DNA from: Apostichopus japonicus
Taxonomy: Eukaryota > Echinodermata > Holothuroidea > Aspidochirotida > Stichopodidae
Assembly: GCF_037975245.1 (NCBI RefSeq)
Contig: NC_092571.1
Span: 18,624,917 to 18,688,916, forward strand
Length of the DNA stretch: 64,000 nt
Direction: 5' to 3'
Of this stretch, positions 40,061-53,013 are shown one piece after another; position 1 is the first letter of the stretch; each line of letters opens with the position of its first letter. The translations under genes and the position numbers were made by a program. The notes beneath the pieces were generated by a model. The model was not told the origin of the DNA and made no database searches. It saw nothing but the letters and a program-made list of their open reading frames with translations.

Positions 40061-40066
40061 TTTATT
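40061..40066 (-). other. possible polyadenylation signal of the ankyrin-C2 gene
   Basis: AATAAA on the minus strand lies 133 bases after the stop codon. The spacing is reasonable for a short 3' UTR. No transcript evidence is available. Confidence 0.4.
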
Positions 40067-40198
40067 AATCATGGGATTGTGGGCAGAAATAAACCTACTG
40101 GTCATATTCATGGATGGCCAAGAATCATTGTAAAAGTTCCATTGGATTGCGATATTATTACATAGAGTATCTCCATCTCTTGGCAATAATTATGTTTC

Positions 40199-42135
40199 TC
40201 ATAATTTGTCTTCCTCATCGTCTTCCAAAAGTGATAAGTTTAGTTTACCTTGATCATATTTTACTTTGCTGATGCTTACACTATTTGAGCTCACTAGATC
40301 TGTCGTTTTGAGTCCTTTCGTGATGGGAGGAGTGATGCCAAAGTCCACTCTCCTTCTTGATGATGGTCGTTTTAGTCTCACATGAACCGCAGTGCTAGAC
40401 TTACCCACAGCAATTTCACAAACTTCCTTCACAACCAAAGGAGATGGTGGAACATCAGTTGGCAGTGCTCTTACAGGTGAATACTTTGATTTTCTGCTCA
40501 GTGATGGACGTTCTTTTGGACTTGTCTCATCAACAACATCAACATGAGATGATGAAACAATATCATTGGCTTTTGAATTCTGATGTATTTTAATAGGAGT
40601 TGTAACAACTTTGTTTTTTATTTCATTCATGTATTCCATTTTCTCATTTGCAGGGTGAATTGGTTTATGCTTAGATTCTGTTGATATCATCTTAGATTCT
40701 GAGAGGGGTTTCCTGGCCCTCCTTGGAGCAGGACTGCCTCTAGAAGATAAACTGCTGCAAGCACTTTTGCTCTTACAAGGTAAAGCATCAGATGATGGAC
40801 TTCCAGATGGGGATGTTCTTGGGCTGACTCTTGATGATCTGCGTTCCCTGGGTTCTTCTTCTGAGATAAAGTTATATGTTACTTTACCTCTGCTCTCCCC
40901 TCTACCATCAGGTTCTTTACCAATCTCTCTTTCAAGTTTCTCTTTCATGCCATCTTCTGCATCATCCTTTTTCTCATGTGCAAGTTTATTTTTTATAACA
41001 GGAGATGAACGAACTGCCCATTTTTTAGGTTCTGTTCCACTAACCTCACCCTCTTTAGTTCTCAAGTCTACCACATGACCAGGTTTTGCGTTAAAATTTG
41101 TCTTTTTTCTTGTTTTCCTCTCAGTTGCTCTTCTGTTTCTTGTTGATTCCTTCTTCATCTTCTGTGTCAACAAATGCCGCATCTCAATTGCCATACTCTC
41201 TCCTTTGTCATTAAACCCTTCCGGGGTGGTCACCAGAATTTTTGGAATGACAGCATTCTTACTTTGATCTATATCTGTTTCATCAAGCTCACCATTGAAT
41301 GCTGTTTCTGAAACCAAGCCTCGTAAATCCACAGTGGTATAGTTTTCTGCTTCACTTTTATCAACTTTGATCACCATGACATCATCTTCTGTACTTCCAG
41401 GAAGTCGTGTACCTTCATGGTGAATGTCTACAATAGTCGTTGCACTGTTAAGATTCTGCCTGTCTCCTGTTGTCCTGTGCACTTTAACCTCATTCAAATC
41501 TTCCATTTCGAGGCCTTTATCTTCCTCAGAGGAAAAACTCACTGATACAGTTGGAATACTTTCCACCGAATGGCAACGGACTGTTCTTAAATTGACATCA
41601 CTCAATGCCCTCTCTTGTTCTTCATGCTTTGACATTACTCCAGCAGTTTTCTTGCGTAGTGTTGGATTGCTAAGAGTTCTATTGGTATACAAGCCTTCCA
41701 TAACAACAATAAAATCATTAGGATCTGTTGTATGCACATTATCAGGGGCAGAATAATTTATGCATGGCAGCAGCCGAAATTTCTCTTTCCGAAGTTTCCG
41801 TACTGCTTCTTTCAAAGGAATCTGAAAGCTTGCAACAGGAAGGCTTTTTGTGCTGTATTTAATTCTAACACAAACATCCAGATGAACCGTCTTCAAGGAA
41901 AGGGTGTCTTTATTAATATCTTTATAAACAAGAGGTTTTGTAAATTTGAAAGTGGATGGTAAAAATATTGCTCTGAAGCCCTCTAGTGCAGACTGTCTTT
42001 TCAAGGTGATAAATGAGCTCTGCATTTTAGAAGAATCTTCAACTTTAATTTCATCTGTTCTTCTTTTACTTTCTCCTTTCTTGTCAGGGAGCAGGTGACT
42101 TTTAACATAAATACGACTGATGCTGGAAAATTCTC
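40199..42135 (-). CDS. ankyrin-C2 gene, last coding exon
   Basis: This 1937-nt exon starts with EFSSISRIYVKSHLLPDKKG, completing the C2-like fold, and then encodes about 510 low-complexity, charged residues to the TGA at 40199-40201. The acceptor is TTTGTTTCAG. The tail has basic-serine stretches (SSRRRVDFGITPP) and SP/TP sites of the kind that are often phosphorylated (inference). Confidence 0.9.
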
Positions 42136-45100
42136 CTGAAACAAAACAATATTTTGGTGAAGCAAAAAACACAACTATGGTATCTGGCACCACTTTAAAC
42201 AGATATGACCAGCATTATACCAGTACTCTGATATTGTCCAACAAAGTAACATTAATTGTTACTGTCTTTCATGTATTGCAAATAGTTTGTAGCCTAACAT
42301 CAGTAAATAGCAGGTCAAACCCAGCCTACCTCCACTCTCCATCTATAGCAAGCCACACCCAGCCTAGCTCCTCTGTCCATACTATAAAATGACAAACCCA
42401 GCCTAACTCCACTACCATAGCAGGTCAATACTATAGCAGGTCAATACTATAGCAGGTCAATATTATAGCAGGTCAAACCCAGCCTAACTCCACTCTCCAT
42501 ACTATATCAGGTCAAACCCAGCTAAGCTCCACTCTCGGATCAGAAGCATGACAAACCCAGCCTAGCTCCTCTCCTCATTCTATAGCAAGCCAAACCCAGC
42601 CTAGCTCTATTCTCCATCTATAGCAAGACATACCCAGCCTAGCTCCACACTCCATCTATAGCAAGACATACCCAGCCTACCTCTTCTCTCCATCTATAGC
42701 AAGACATACCCAGCCTGGCTCCACTGTCAATCTATAGCAAGCCAAACCCAGCCTAGCTCCTCTCTCTCAATTCTACAGCATATCATATCCATCCTAGCTA
42801 AATTCTTCATCTCAAGCATGTCAAACCCAGCCTAGCTCCTCTCTTCATTCTATAGCAAGACATACCCAGCCTACCTCTTCTCTCCATCTATAGCAAGACA
42901 TACCCAGCCTGGCTCCACTGTCAATCTATAGCAAGCCAAAACCCAGCCTAGCTCCTCTCTCTCAATTCTACAGCATATCATATCCATCCTAGCTAAATTC
43001 TTCATCTGAAGCATGTCAAACCCCACCTAACTCCTCTCCCCAATTCTATAGCATGTCAAACCCAGCCTAGCTCCACTCTCCATCTTTAGCTGGTCATACC
43101 CAGCCTAGCTCCACTCGCAATATTAGTTCTCCAGTAAGGTATGGTATTAAACCATAACTGAGAACAAGGTGTCCCAACCCAAAACCCCCAAAATATGGTA
43201 ACCCCTAGACATAAACAGCGTAACTACATTCTAGTCTATAAGCGAACATACCCGAAATGACTACATTCTACAGTCTATAGCAAGACATACATTAAATGAC
43301 TACATTCTATAGCAGGACATACACTAAATGACTACATTCTACAGTCTCTAGCAGGACATATATTAAATGACTACAGTCTATAGCAGGACATACACTAAAT
43401 GACTACATTCTACAGTCTCTAGCAGGACATACATTAAATGACTACATTCTATAACAGGACATATATTAAATGACTACATTCTACAGTCTATAGCAGGACA
43501 TACACTAAATGACTACATTCTACAGTCTATAGCAGGACATACATTAAATGACTACATTCTACAGTCCATAGCAGGACATACACTAAATGACTACATTCTA
43601 CAGTCTCTAGCAGGACATATATTAAATGACTACAGTCTATAGCAGGACATACACTAAATGACTACATTCTACAGTCTCTAGCAGGACATATATTAAATGA
43701 CTACATTCTACAGTCTATAGCAGGACATACACTAAATGACTACATTCTACAGTCTACAGCAGGACATACATTAAATGACTACATTCTACAGTCCATAGCA
43801 GGACATATACTAAATGACTACATTCTACAGTCCATAGCAGGACATACACTAAATGACTACATTCTACAGTCTCTAGCAGGACATATATTAAATGACTACA
43901 TTCTACAGTCTATAGCAGGACATACACTAAATGACTACATTCTACAGTCTACAGCAGGACATACATTAAATGACTACATTCTACAGTCCATAGCAGGACA
44001 TATACTAAATGACTACATTCTACAGTCCATAGCAGGACATACACTAAATGACTACATTCTACAGTCTCTAGCAGGACATATATTAAATGACTACATTCTA
44101 CAGTCTATAGCAGGACATACACTAAATGACTACATTCTACAGTCTACAGCAGGACATACATTAAATGACTACATTCTACAGTCCATAGCAGGACATATAC
44201 TAAATGACTACATTCTACAGTCCATAGCAGGACATACACTAAATGACTACATTCTACAGTCCATAGCAGGACATACACTAAATGACTACATTCTACAGTC
44301 TCTAGCAGGACATATATTAAATGACTACAGTCTATAGCAGGACATACACTAAATGACTACATTCTACAGTCTCTAGCAGGACATATATTAAATGACTACA
44401 TTCTACAGTCTATAGCAGGACATACACTAAATGACTACATTCTACAGTCTACAGCAGGACATACATTAAATGACTACATTCTACAGTCCATAGCAGGACA
44501 TATACTAAATGACTACATTCTACAGTCTACAGCAGGACATACATTAAATGACTACATTCTACAGTCCATAGCAGGACATACACTAAATGACTACATTCTA
44601 CTGTCTCTAGCAGGACATATATTACATGACTACATTCTATAGCAGGACATACACTAAATGACTACATTCTACAGTCTATAGCAGGACATATATTAAATGA
44701 CTACATTCTACAGTCTCTAGCAGGACATATATTAAATGACTACATTCTACAGTCTCTAGCAGGACATATATTAAATGACTACATTCTACAGTCTATGACC
44801 AACACTAAATGTCTACATTTTACAGTCTATAACAGGACCTACACTAAATGACTACATTCTACTGTCCATAGCAGGACAAACACTGAAAGAGTACTAACCT
44901 GGAGGCATGAGTACTTCTTCAACCTGCCAAACTCTGATTTTGAATGCCCCTGTCTTGGAATTGTACTCAAAGGAGCACTGAAGAAGTCCTGTGCCTAAAC
45001 AGGATAAATCATAACACAAAACCATTAAAAGTAACAATTGATTTATTAACCTGTAGCTTTATCATACCTATATATAACAGAAAATGAACAAATAATTCAA

Positions 45101-48100
45101 TATTGCCAATTTCAAAGGAGTCTTGTGAAACTGCTTGCAACAATTCCATATTTTCTATAGTTTAACAAAACATGAAACAAATTATTTAGGCATGAGAAAC
45201 TAAACAATTGTAACCCAATCTTGGGCAGAGCAATGTGACATACCTAGTTGGGTTTCATTTCACCATATTTGATTTCAGAGTAATACAAAGGACCTGGCAA
45301 GACTCATAAAAGCATGTGTATCATAATCACTAAAGGTTGCTGATTCAATCTGCTTTCAAATTTGCTACACTTTCTTCATTGCTTTATCTTTTATTTATTT
45401 TATTTTTTTAAATTTCTTTCACTAATTGATAGAGTAAAATCTAATGAAAAACAAACAACAAGCTTAGCAAATGTACTCACGACAAACTTAATATTAAAGT
45501 TGATTTCCAGATTTGTGTCTGGCTCACCTGATTTAGGCTTCCCTTGTTCAATCACCTCAATGTTTTCCCACGCTGTTGGTGTGGACCTCACTCCCAGCGT
45601 CCTGTTCAACTTATCTGTATAGTCTATGTCCCCTATGGACTCTTTGCTGTCTGTTAAGTCTATGTCCCCTATGGACTCTTTGCTGTTTGAGCAGTGAATA
45701 ACCTCTCTTGAATCTGTCAGAGACAGTTCAACAAATTGTTTTGTTCCTGGAAAAATAAATAACAAGGGAGCTTTATACTGTACATATCACCAGAACATTA
45801 CACATCACCAGATAGCATTACAGGTGAGAGTCTAAGTACCATCACCAGAGCATTACACATCACAAGATAGCATTACAGGTGAGAGTCTAAGTACACATCA
45901 CCTGAGCATTACACATCACAAGATAGCATTACAGGTGAGAGTCTAAGTACCATCACCAGAGCATTACACATCACAAGATAGCATTACAGGTGAGAGTCTA
46001 AGTACCATCACCAGAGCATTACACATCACCAGATAGCATTACAGGTGAGAGTCTTAGTACACATCACCAGAGCATTACACATCACCAGATAGCACTACAT
46101 GTGAGAGTCTAAGTACACATCACCAGAGCATTACACATCACCAGATAGCATTACAGGTGAGAGTCTTAGTACACATCACCTGAGCATTACACATCACCAG
46201 ATAGAATTACAGGTGAGAGTCTTAGTACATATCACCAGAGCATTACACATCACCAGATAGCATTACAGGTGAGAGTCTAAGTACACATCACCAGAGCATT
46301 ACACATCACCAGATAGCATTACAGGTGAGAGTCTTAGTACACATCACCTGAGCATTACACATCACCAGATAGAATTACAGGTGAGAGTCTTAGTATACAT
46401 CACCAGAACATTACACATCACCAGATAGCATTACAGGTGAGAGTCTTAGTACATATCACCTGAGCATTACACATCACAAGATAGCATTACAGGTGAGAGT
46501 CTTAGTACATATCACCAGAGCATTACACATCACCAGATAGCATTACAGGTGAGAGTCTAAGTACACATCACCAGAACATTACACATCACCAGATAGCATT
46601 ACAGGTGAGAGTCTTAGTACACATCACCTGAGCATTACACATCACAAGATAGCATTACAGGTGAGAGTCTTAGTACATATCACCAGAGCATTACACATCA
46701 CCAGATAGCATTACAGGTGAGAGTCTAAGTACACATCACCAGAACATTACACATCACCAGATAGAATTACAGGTGAGAGTCTTAGTACACATCACCAGAA
46801 CATTACACATCACCAGATAGCATTACAGGTGAGAGTCTTAGTACACATCACCTGAGCATTACACATCACAAGATAGCATTACAGGTGAGAGTCTAAGTAC
46901 ACATCACCTGAGCATTACACATCACCAGATAGCATTACAGGTGAGAGTCTAAGTACACATCACCTGAGCATTACACATCACCAGATAGAATTACAGGTGA
47001 GAGTCTTAGTATACATCACCAGAACATTACACATCACCAGATAGCATTACAGGTGAGAGTCTTAGTACATATCACCTGAGCATTACACATCACAAGATAG
47101 CATTACAGGTGAGAGTCTTAGTACATATCACCAGAGCATTACACATCACCAGATAGCATTACAGGTGAGAGTCTAAGTACACATCACCTGAGCATTACAC
47201 ATCACCAGATAGCATTACAGGTGAGAGTCTAAGTACACATCACCAGAACATTACACATCACCAGATAGAATTACAGGTGAGAGTCTTAGTACACATCACC
47301 AGAACATTACACATCACCAGATAGCATTACAGGTGAGAGTCTTAGTACACATCACCTGAGCATTACACATCACCAGATAGCATTACAGGTGAGAGTCTAA
47401 GTACACATCACCAGAACATTACACATCACCAGATAGAATTACAGGTGAGAGTCTTAGTACACATCACCAGAACATTACACATCACCAGATAGCATTACAG
47501 GTGAGAGTCTAAGTACACATCACCAGAACATTACACATCACCAGATAGAATTACAGGTGAGAGTCTTAGTACACATCACCAGAACATTACACATCACCAG
47601 ATAGCATTACAGGTGAGAGTCTTAGTACACATCACCTGAGCATTACACATCACCAGATAGCATTACAGGTGAGAGTCTTAGTACACATCACCAGAACATT
47701 ACACATCACCAGATAGCATTACAGGTGAGAGTCTAAGTACATATCACCAGAGCATTACACATCACAAGATACTGTAACATTGAAAGTCACAAGAGAGCAG
47801 AACACATCACAGCAGCATCGAAAATACATGGGGCGACAGGCGATTTGCCCTCTGTTTTATCAAAACAAACCTATGGAAAACATAATGGGGGCGGGAAGAA
47901 ACAGAACTGTGAGAAAAAATTGCCCCGGTATTATGTCACTAAGATATGTCATTAGAAATTTTAGTTACAGTATCAAACAAATCAGTAATTAAATTTGGAT
48001 AATTTCTATTTGAATACAACATCTAGAGTGATGCACCTGTTCCACAATAATTGCATCAGTGCCATAATTCAGTCATTGCCACAATTGTAGTGTGTATATT

Positions 48101-49149
48101 AACATGTGTTATGTGCTATTAGCAAACCTCCCGTTTTAATTTCTACTGATGCACACAGTGTGTTTGTCTATCCTACTGTACGGCCGCTTTAGGAAATAAT
48201 TATACACATGCGCATTTAGTTTCAGCAATTCCCGCCAATAATCATTGTTCTAAACATTTCTAAACATAGAAATTACAACGTGACGTACGCTGATTTGGGC
48301 ATTCTGATGACATATCTCTGTTCCTCTCAGTAGGTTTACACCAATAAAGTCAATTCATGGTTTAACAAACATATTTCATATATTTTTATGATTGATTTTC
48401 CATATGAAAAGTATCAAACATTTAGCTTTAGAATGGACTTACTTTCCCTGTCTAGAATATCACAGCATGGTCCCTCAGCCAGATCCAAAGGGGTATCACC
48501 ATCAGCATTCTCAGCATCAAAACGCCCTCCTGCTTTGATAAGAGCCTTCAGACAATCAACATGGCCCTCTTTAGCAGCATAATGCAGAGGTGTTGAGGAA
48601 TGAAGATTATCTGGCTGGTTTGGGTCCGCTAGAAAATTCACATACATCAGAAGAGACAACAGTGTTAATTGGCCTATTCACCACTTATGAAAACTTAATC
48701 AAAGATGACAAATCTAAGTATTTAACAGCCAGAATCTGATGCATAAAAGTAAGACAAACTGGCCAAAATTTAGTTCAGATATCATTACCATGATGCATAT
48801 ATATTTCCTTTTTCCAATTGTTTTACAAGAAAAAAGTACACAAGCATCTATTTTACATACTATGCACAGAAATGGTGTTATTAGATCAAATCTTCATTAT
48901 GAATAGGTGCATTTATATAATCTGTTGTTATTTCTTTAAGTTACAAACTTTTCACATATAATTACCTAAATGTTGAAGAAGAGTTTCTAAAACTTCAATA
49001 TCTCCATTACTGGCAGCCTCGTGTAAAGGGCACCACTGATAAAGTCCTATGGCATCAGGGTCTAGGCCATCTTCCAATGCCTCCTCCACAAGATCAACAT
49101 CCCCCAGACGAACAGCCTCATGGAGTTTGGTGTCTTCCAATTCCACCAT
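40199..49149 (-). CDS. ankyrin-repeat and C2-like domain protein with long disordered tail
   Basis: Five coding exons (48966-49149, 48443-48628, 45528-45746, 44899-44994, 40199-42135) join in frame to 873 residues plus TGA. Residues 4-123 hold three ankyrin repeats plus a partial fourth (KLHEAVRLGDVDLVEEAL, PLHEAASNGDIEVLETLL, TPLHYAAKEGHVDCLKALI, DTPLDLA). Residues about 198-360 resemble a type-I C2 domain (GLLQCSFEY, FKIRVWQVEEVL, YVKSHLLPDKK). The usual Ca2+-binding aspartates are absent, so any lipid or protein binding is probably calcium-independent (inference). Residues about 360-873 are rich in Ser, Lys, Arg and Glu, look disordered, and end acidic (EDDEEDKL). No signal peptide or membrane segment is seen. 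The ATG at 49147-49149 opens the first ankyrin repeat. I do not recognise the family; an adaptor role is only a guess. Confidence 0.88.
42290..43120. repeat. ~38-bp intronic minisatellite, diverged
   Basis: About 20 copies in intron 4 of the ankyrin-C2 gene, based on CAAACCCAGCCTAGCTCCAC and TCTCCATCTATAGCAAG. The copies are more diverged than those in neighbouring arrays. A longer block of about 200 bp is duplicated (near 42650 and 42845, with TCTACAGCATATCATATCC). Confidence 0.92.
43225..44890. repeat. 39-bp intronic minisatellite with 195-bp higher-order unit
   Basis: About 42 copies of AAATGACTACATTCTACAGT plus CTATAGCAGGACATACACT in intron 4. A five-unit block marked by AGTCTACAGC recurs at 43751, 43946 and 44141, a period of 195. 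The last, diverged copy runs into the 5' splice site of exon 4 (44898). Confidence 0.96.
44899..44994 (-). CDS. ankyrin-C2 gene, exon 4 (start of C2-like fold)
   Basis: The 96-nt exon encodes TGLLQCSFEYNSKTGAFKIR then VWQVEEVLMPP, resembling the first two strands of a synaptotagmin-type C2 domain. The acceptor is GTTTAG and the donor is CCAG|GTTAGT. The 39-bp array in the next intron runs almost up to this donor. Confidence 0.85.
45528..45746 (-). CDS. ankyrin-C2 gene, exon 3 with in-frame 36-bp duplication
   Basis: It encodes residues 124-196, a linker between the ankyrin and C2-like parts. Twelve residues are repeated almost exactly (SKESIGDIDLTD, SKESIGDIDYTD). The acceptor is TTTTTCCAG and the donor is TCAG|GTGAGC. 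A minisatellite in the upstream intron ends about 35-40 bases before the acceptor. Confidence 0.85.
45780..47772. repeat. 56-bp intronic minisatellite with antisense splice-donor motif
   Basis: About 35 copies of a unit with ACATCACCAGAGCATTACAC, ATCACCAGATAGCATTACAG and GTGAGAGTCTAAGTAC, in intron 2 of the ankyrin-C2 gene. A larger period of 617 bp is visible (TAGTATACAT at 46391 and 47008). On the plus strand each unit contains TTACAGGTGAGAGT, a near-ideal splice motif, antisense to the gene. Confidence 0.96.
48443..48628 (-). CDS. ankyrin-C2 gene, exon 2
   Basis: It encodes residues 62-123 with repeat 3 (STPLHYAAKEGHVDCLKALI) and the start of repeat 4 (DGDTPLDLAE). The acceptor is TTTTCTAG and the donor is GAAA|GTAAGT. 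The phase matches both neighbouring exons. Confidence 0.9.
48966..49149 (-). CDS. ankyrin-C2 gene, first coding exon
   Basis: This exon encodes residues 1-61 from MVELEDTKLHEAVRLGDV, covering ankyrin repeats 1 and 2. The donor is TTTAG|GTAATT, phase 1. A pyrimidine-rich tract followed by AAG near 49202 suggests that a noncoding exon lies further upstream and is spliced just before this ATG. Confidence 0.88.
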
Positions 49150-51339
49150 ATTTGACTACTCATCTTTGGGGTAACATTCGAGAGCCACTCACCATTAAAC
49201 CTTAAAAAAAGGACATGGTTACTTTAAGACTACTACTTTCAGTATTGTTATAAGGATCTGGTGCATGAAACACCTAAAATATTTTGTGTTTGCCCAGAAA
49301 ACCTTCAGTACCTACAATCAGCCATGAAGCATGAGTTTTAATATTCCATATAAACACTTTAAATATAACAACCCCTGCTGATTGTAATGTGTACAATATT
49401 CTAATGGCAGGGTTATGTCTTGCAGAGTTGTGCAGAATGATCAAATGTTACTAGACCTTTTTAATTTTTAAAAACGTCTCTCGTTAATCAAGTTTTTGTT
49501 TTCATCTGCACTACTTTGTCGTTCGGGAGGAAGATTCTGGGCTTATCAAGGGCTCTTTTTTATCTTTACTGTACATTAACACAAAACAGAAACTACAGTA
49601 GCTGTGTTAAACCAAATGTACTAAATATGCTTTCAATTGCTGTACAGCCCTCTTTCGGAAATTTCCCTTTATTAACCCTCCTCCACGATATGCATGCCCA
49701 ACTTTTATTTAAATGAAAGGAAGTTAAAGTTAGGTAGGCCTAGCCTAGGTCTATCCTAGGCCTATTTTCCAAACTCGACCTTTCATGTATAAGTACAACT
49801 TGATGAAGGAGTTTCCATTTTGCTGATGACCCCAAATGGTGGGTGATTTTTTTTCCATATGAATAAACTATGGTTTTTGTACATTAAGCTTCTTTTAGGC
49901 CTATTCCTTCTGTGGTATCGTAGCTTCGGTCTTGTAACATTAGGATGAGACTGACAGATGATATCGATAGCATGACTGTGTTAGGTAAACCAATATCGTT
50001 TCCATGGGGAGGAGACGCTGGATTACCAATGCGCCAACGAACTTCGTTGTATGAACCCGAATATCAACACATTAGATCAACCTGATAACATATGTTGGTT
50101 AAAATTACTTTACCAGTAAATACAGTAAATCGTCCAATTACCCAGATGCCCCGTTCAGCGTCTTATTACCCAGATACCCCGTTCAGCGTCTCGTTACCTA
50201 TCCTACGTAGCCTAACCTACCTATTCCGTTACGTAATTGTCGTAGTTACGTACGTTTGTTCTTGGAAGTGGGTGACCAGAAGCTGAAACATACTATGTGC
50301 AAAAGAAAATGGCTAAGATTTCACACGATATGCTAAAGACCAAGGAAAGCCGTTTTTGCGCTTTGACAATTTACGTATGACAATTTTTTTTGGGGGGGGG
50401 GGGGTGCTGTTTACAAACGTGAGAGGGCTAATGCACCTGCTAGGTCACTAAAGGTGCTACTTTCCGGTGCCTACTAAATTGCAAACCTTGTTGGCTGAGC
50501 TGGTAGCAATTTATTCTCCTCCCTGGTTATAGGAAACATTTGATAACACAATGAAGCACGTTTACAGACAAAGAATATTGCTCATAGTCATTTGAAGTGA
50601 TAAGGGGTGGGGCCCATTCCCCTCACTTTATTAAAGCCAATTTCTGCCTCTATTAAATAATTCCACATGTATTGGCAAAACTACCAGCATGATCAAACAA
50701 TGTCAATTTTTTGTTTCATTTACCTCCAAAATACTTTCTTGATTCTTTTCTTGAATTTTTGATGTGGAACCTCTGAAATGTGTACGATATAGAAACTATT
50801 TCTTCTCATGAATATATATATATATATACATATGCCAAATTCTTCTCTTAGCAGCTATTTTGCATCTTTTGACATGGCGATGCAAATTGCAAACTCTGCT
50901 AGAGTCTCTGCTAGTATCTTCCATAAAAAAAAAAATAGACACCGAATAAAACACAAAAATCAAATAATATATATGAGAGAATATATTCTTTTCTGATTTC
51001 TACAAGAATGTATAAATGAACTAAAAAGGAAGTACACATAAGAATGTTTGCAACACTATTCTGATACTCAGTACAGAACCTAACTGTTGATGATACCTTA
51101 TAAGGACATCAGTTTTGGAGAGTTGGCACCTCCAGCAGAGTACTTTCGAAAACTTAAGCATGGTTAACTTGGGGGCAATACTGAAGACCTTTAAATGCTA
51201 TTGTGCCCATGTCATCTTTGCTGTACATATACATGACAAATATCTCCACATAATAACTCCACATAATAACTCCACATAATAACTCCACATCCAACTTCAC
51301 ATTGCTGTGTCCATATTTCATGTGCAACACAAAAAAAGG

Positions 51340-51545
51340 AACTAAGTACACCTATTTGAATAACAGATTCCTTTTTCCCTAACAATGCACTGACAATGAA
51401 ATAGCTTGAACAAAGAACACCTATTGGAATAATGGATTCCTCTTCCTAACAATGCACTGATATTGAAATAGCTTGAACAAAGAACACCTATTTTGAATAA
51501 TAGATTCCTCTTTCCCTAACAATGCACTAACATTGAAATAGCTTG
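51340..51545. repeat. three copies of a ~66-bp repeat
   Basis: Copies share AACAATGCACTGA, GAAATAGCTTGAACAAAGAA and CACCTATT.GAATAA. Confidence 0.85.
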
Positions 51546-52999
51546 GATCTATTTCAGTGTAATTGTTTGTCCTGTAACTTTTGATTTGTGATTATCTTTA
51601 AAGTTAGAATCTAGCTTAGAGACTTTACCCAGTGCTATTATAGTAGTTATTTTATTATTCTACAAAAGCAAGGGTCTGTTTATCACTTCTTGGTTCCTTT
51701 GTGAAGTGTGTTTATTGCTATGCCTAATCACACCGTTTTTAATCTATTATAGTAATCTCAGTTGAGGCGAATGTAAGTAGCCAAAAATGTGAAAATCTGT
51801 TTCTCTTTTAGCTACATGATGTAATATACCACATAGTCATAGTTAATTTATTTCACATCTTCTGATAAATTTATCTTGATGTAAACAGTGTGCTCTGGAA
51901 GAGTTGAGCCACCATCATCCTTCTGTGCATGAAGTATTATGTAATAGAATATGGTATAATGCAAATAAAAGGATATGAATCACCATCAGTAAGGAAGATC
52001 AACTGGAAAACACATACTACATACATACATACACACACACATACATGCTATGGAAATTAAGGTGTAAAACACCATCCATTCACTTCATCAGAGGTTACAA
52101 TAGAGTCTGTTAAAGTTGGGCAAAAGAGGTTGTCACACATTGTCATTGTGCATCATGTCAGAGGTGCTATTAAGGTGCAATACCAAGTATAGAGGTGTTA
52201 TTGAGGTGCAATACAAAATATATTTGAACTAATTAATTCCTTACTGCTAACTGCAACAAGGAATGTTGGAAGTATCATGCAAAACAAAATATTAGAAATT
52301 AACATTTAGAATGAAAGGTAAACTTTTACAAATAACCTTCATAGGCTGTTGTTGGTGGGTTTGTAATTTGGTATACTAGAGAAAAAAATGCAAAAGAAGA
52401 CAAATAATGTAACCAAACAAAAGACAAAACTGAAAGAAGAGAGTAATTAAACAAAACTGAAAACAGAAAATTGAATGAAAAACAAAATACTATCCCAATG
52501 TTCATTCTGAAAACACACTTTGAAGTGGGATCAGTTACATTAAAAGCAAGAGGATTTTCTAATGCACGATTCACTATAAACAGAACCACAATGTGTTTCT
52601 CACTAATGGTACTTTGTAGTTGAAAGTAACAAGAATAGGCAAAACATAGAAAAATTATGATTCTGGTGATAATTATATCAATTTATGATCTTAAAAAGTG
52701 CACATAGACTTGCCAGAAATGATTGATGTGTTTCCTTTCAAATATCTTGCAAACTCCAAACTGAATTTGCAGAATTGATTCGTGTACTAACTCCCCTAGT
52801 ACCATAACTACAGTAGCATACTAAGACTAAATACATTCCTGCATAATGCACTCGTCTTAACAACACTCTGCTGTTTACTTGAATAAGTGTCAACCAAGGT
52901 ACAATTTTAAGTCAATGTTTGTGACATGTCATTTTCATCTCCACAACAAAGTACAACTACTGATCCAGTGCATGTAACAGTCAAGTATTTTATTAGTTT

Positions 53000-53013
53000 T
53001 TTATTTCTTTATT
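53000..53013 (-). other. possible HELLS polyadenylation signals
   Basis: Two AATAAA hexamers on the minus strand (53000-53005 and 53008-53013) lie about 330 bases past the HELLS stop codon. They are the first clear tandem pair I noticed downstream. Use is inferred from spacing only. Confidence 0.35.
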
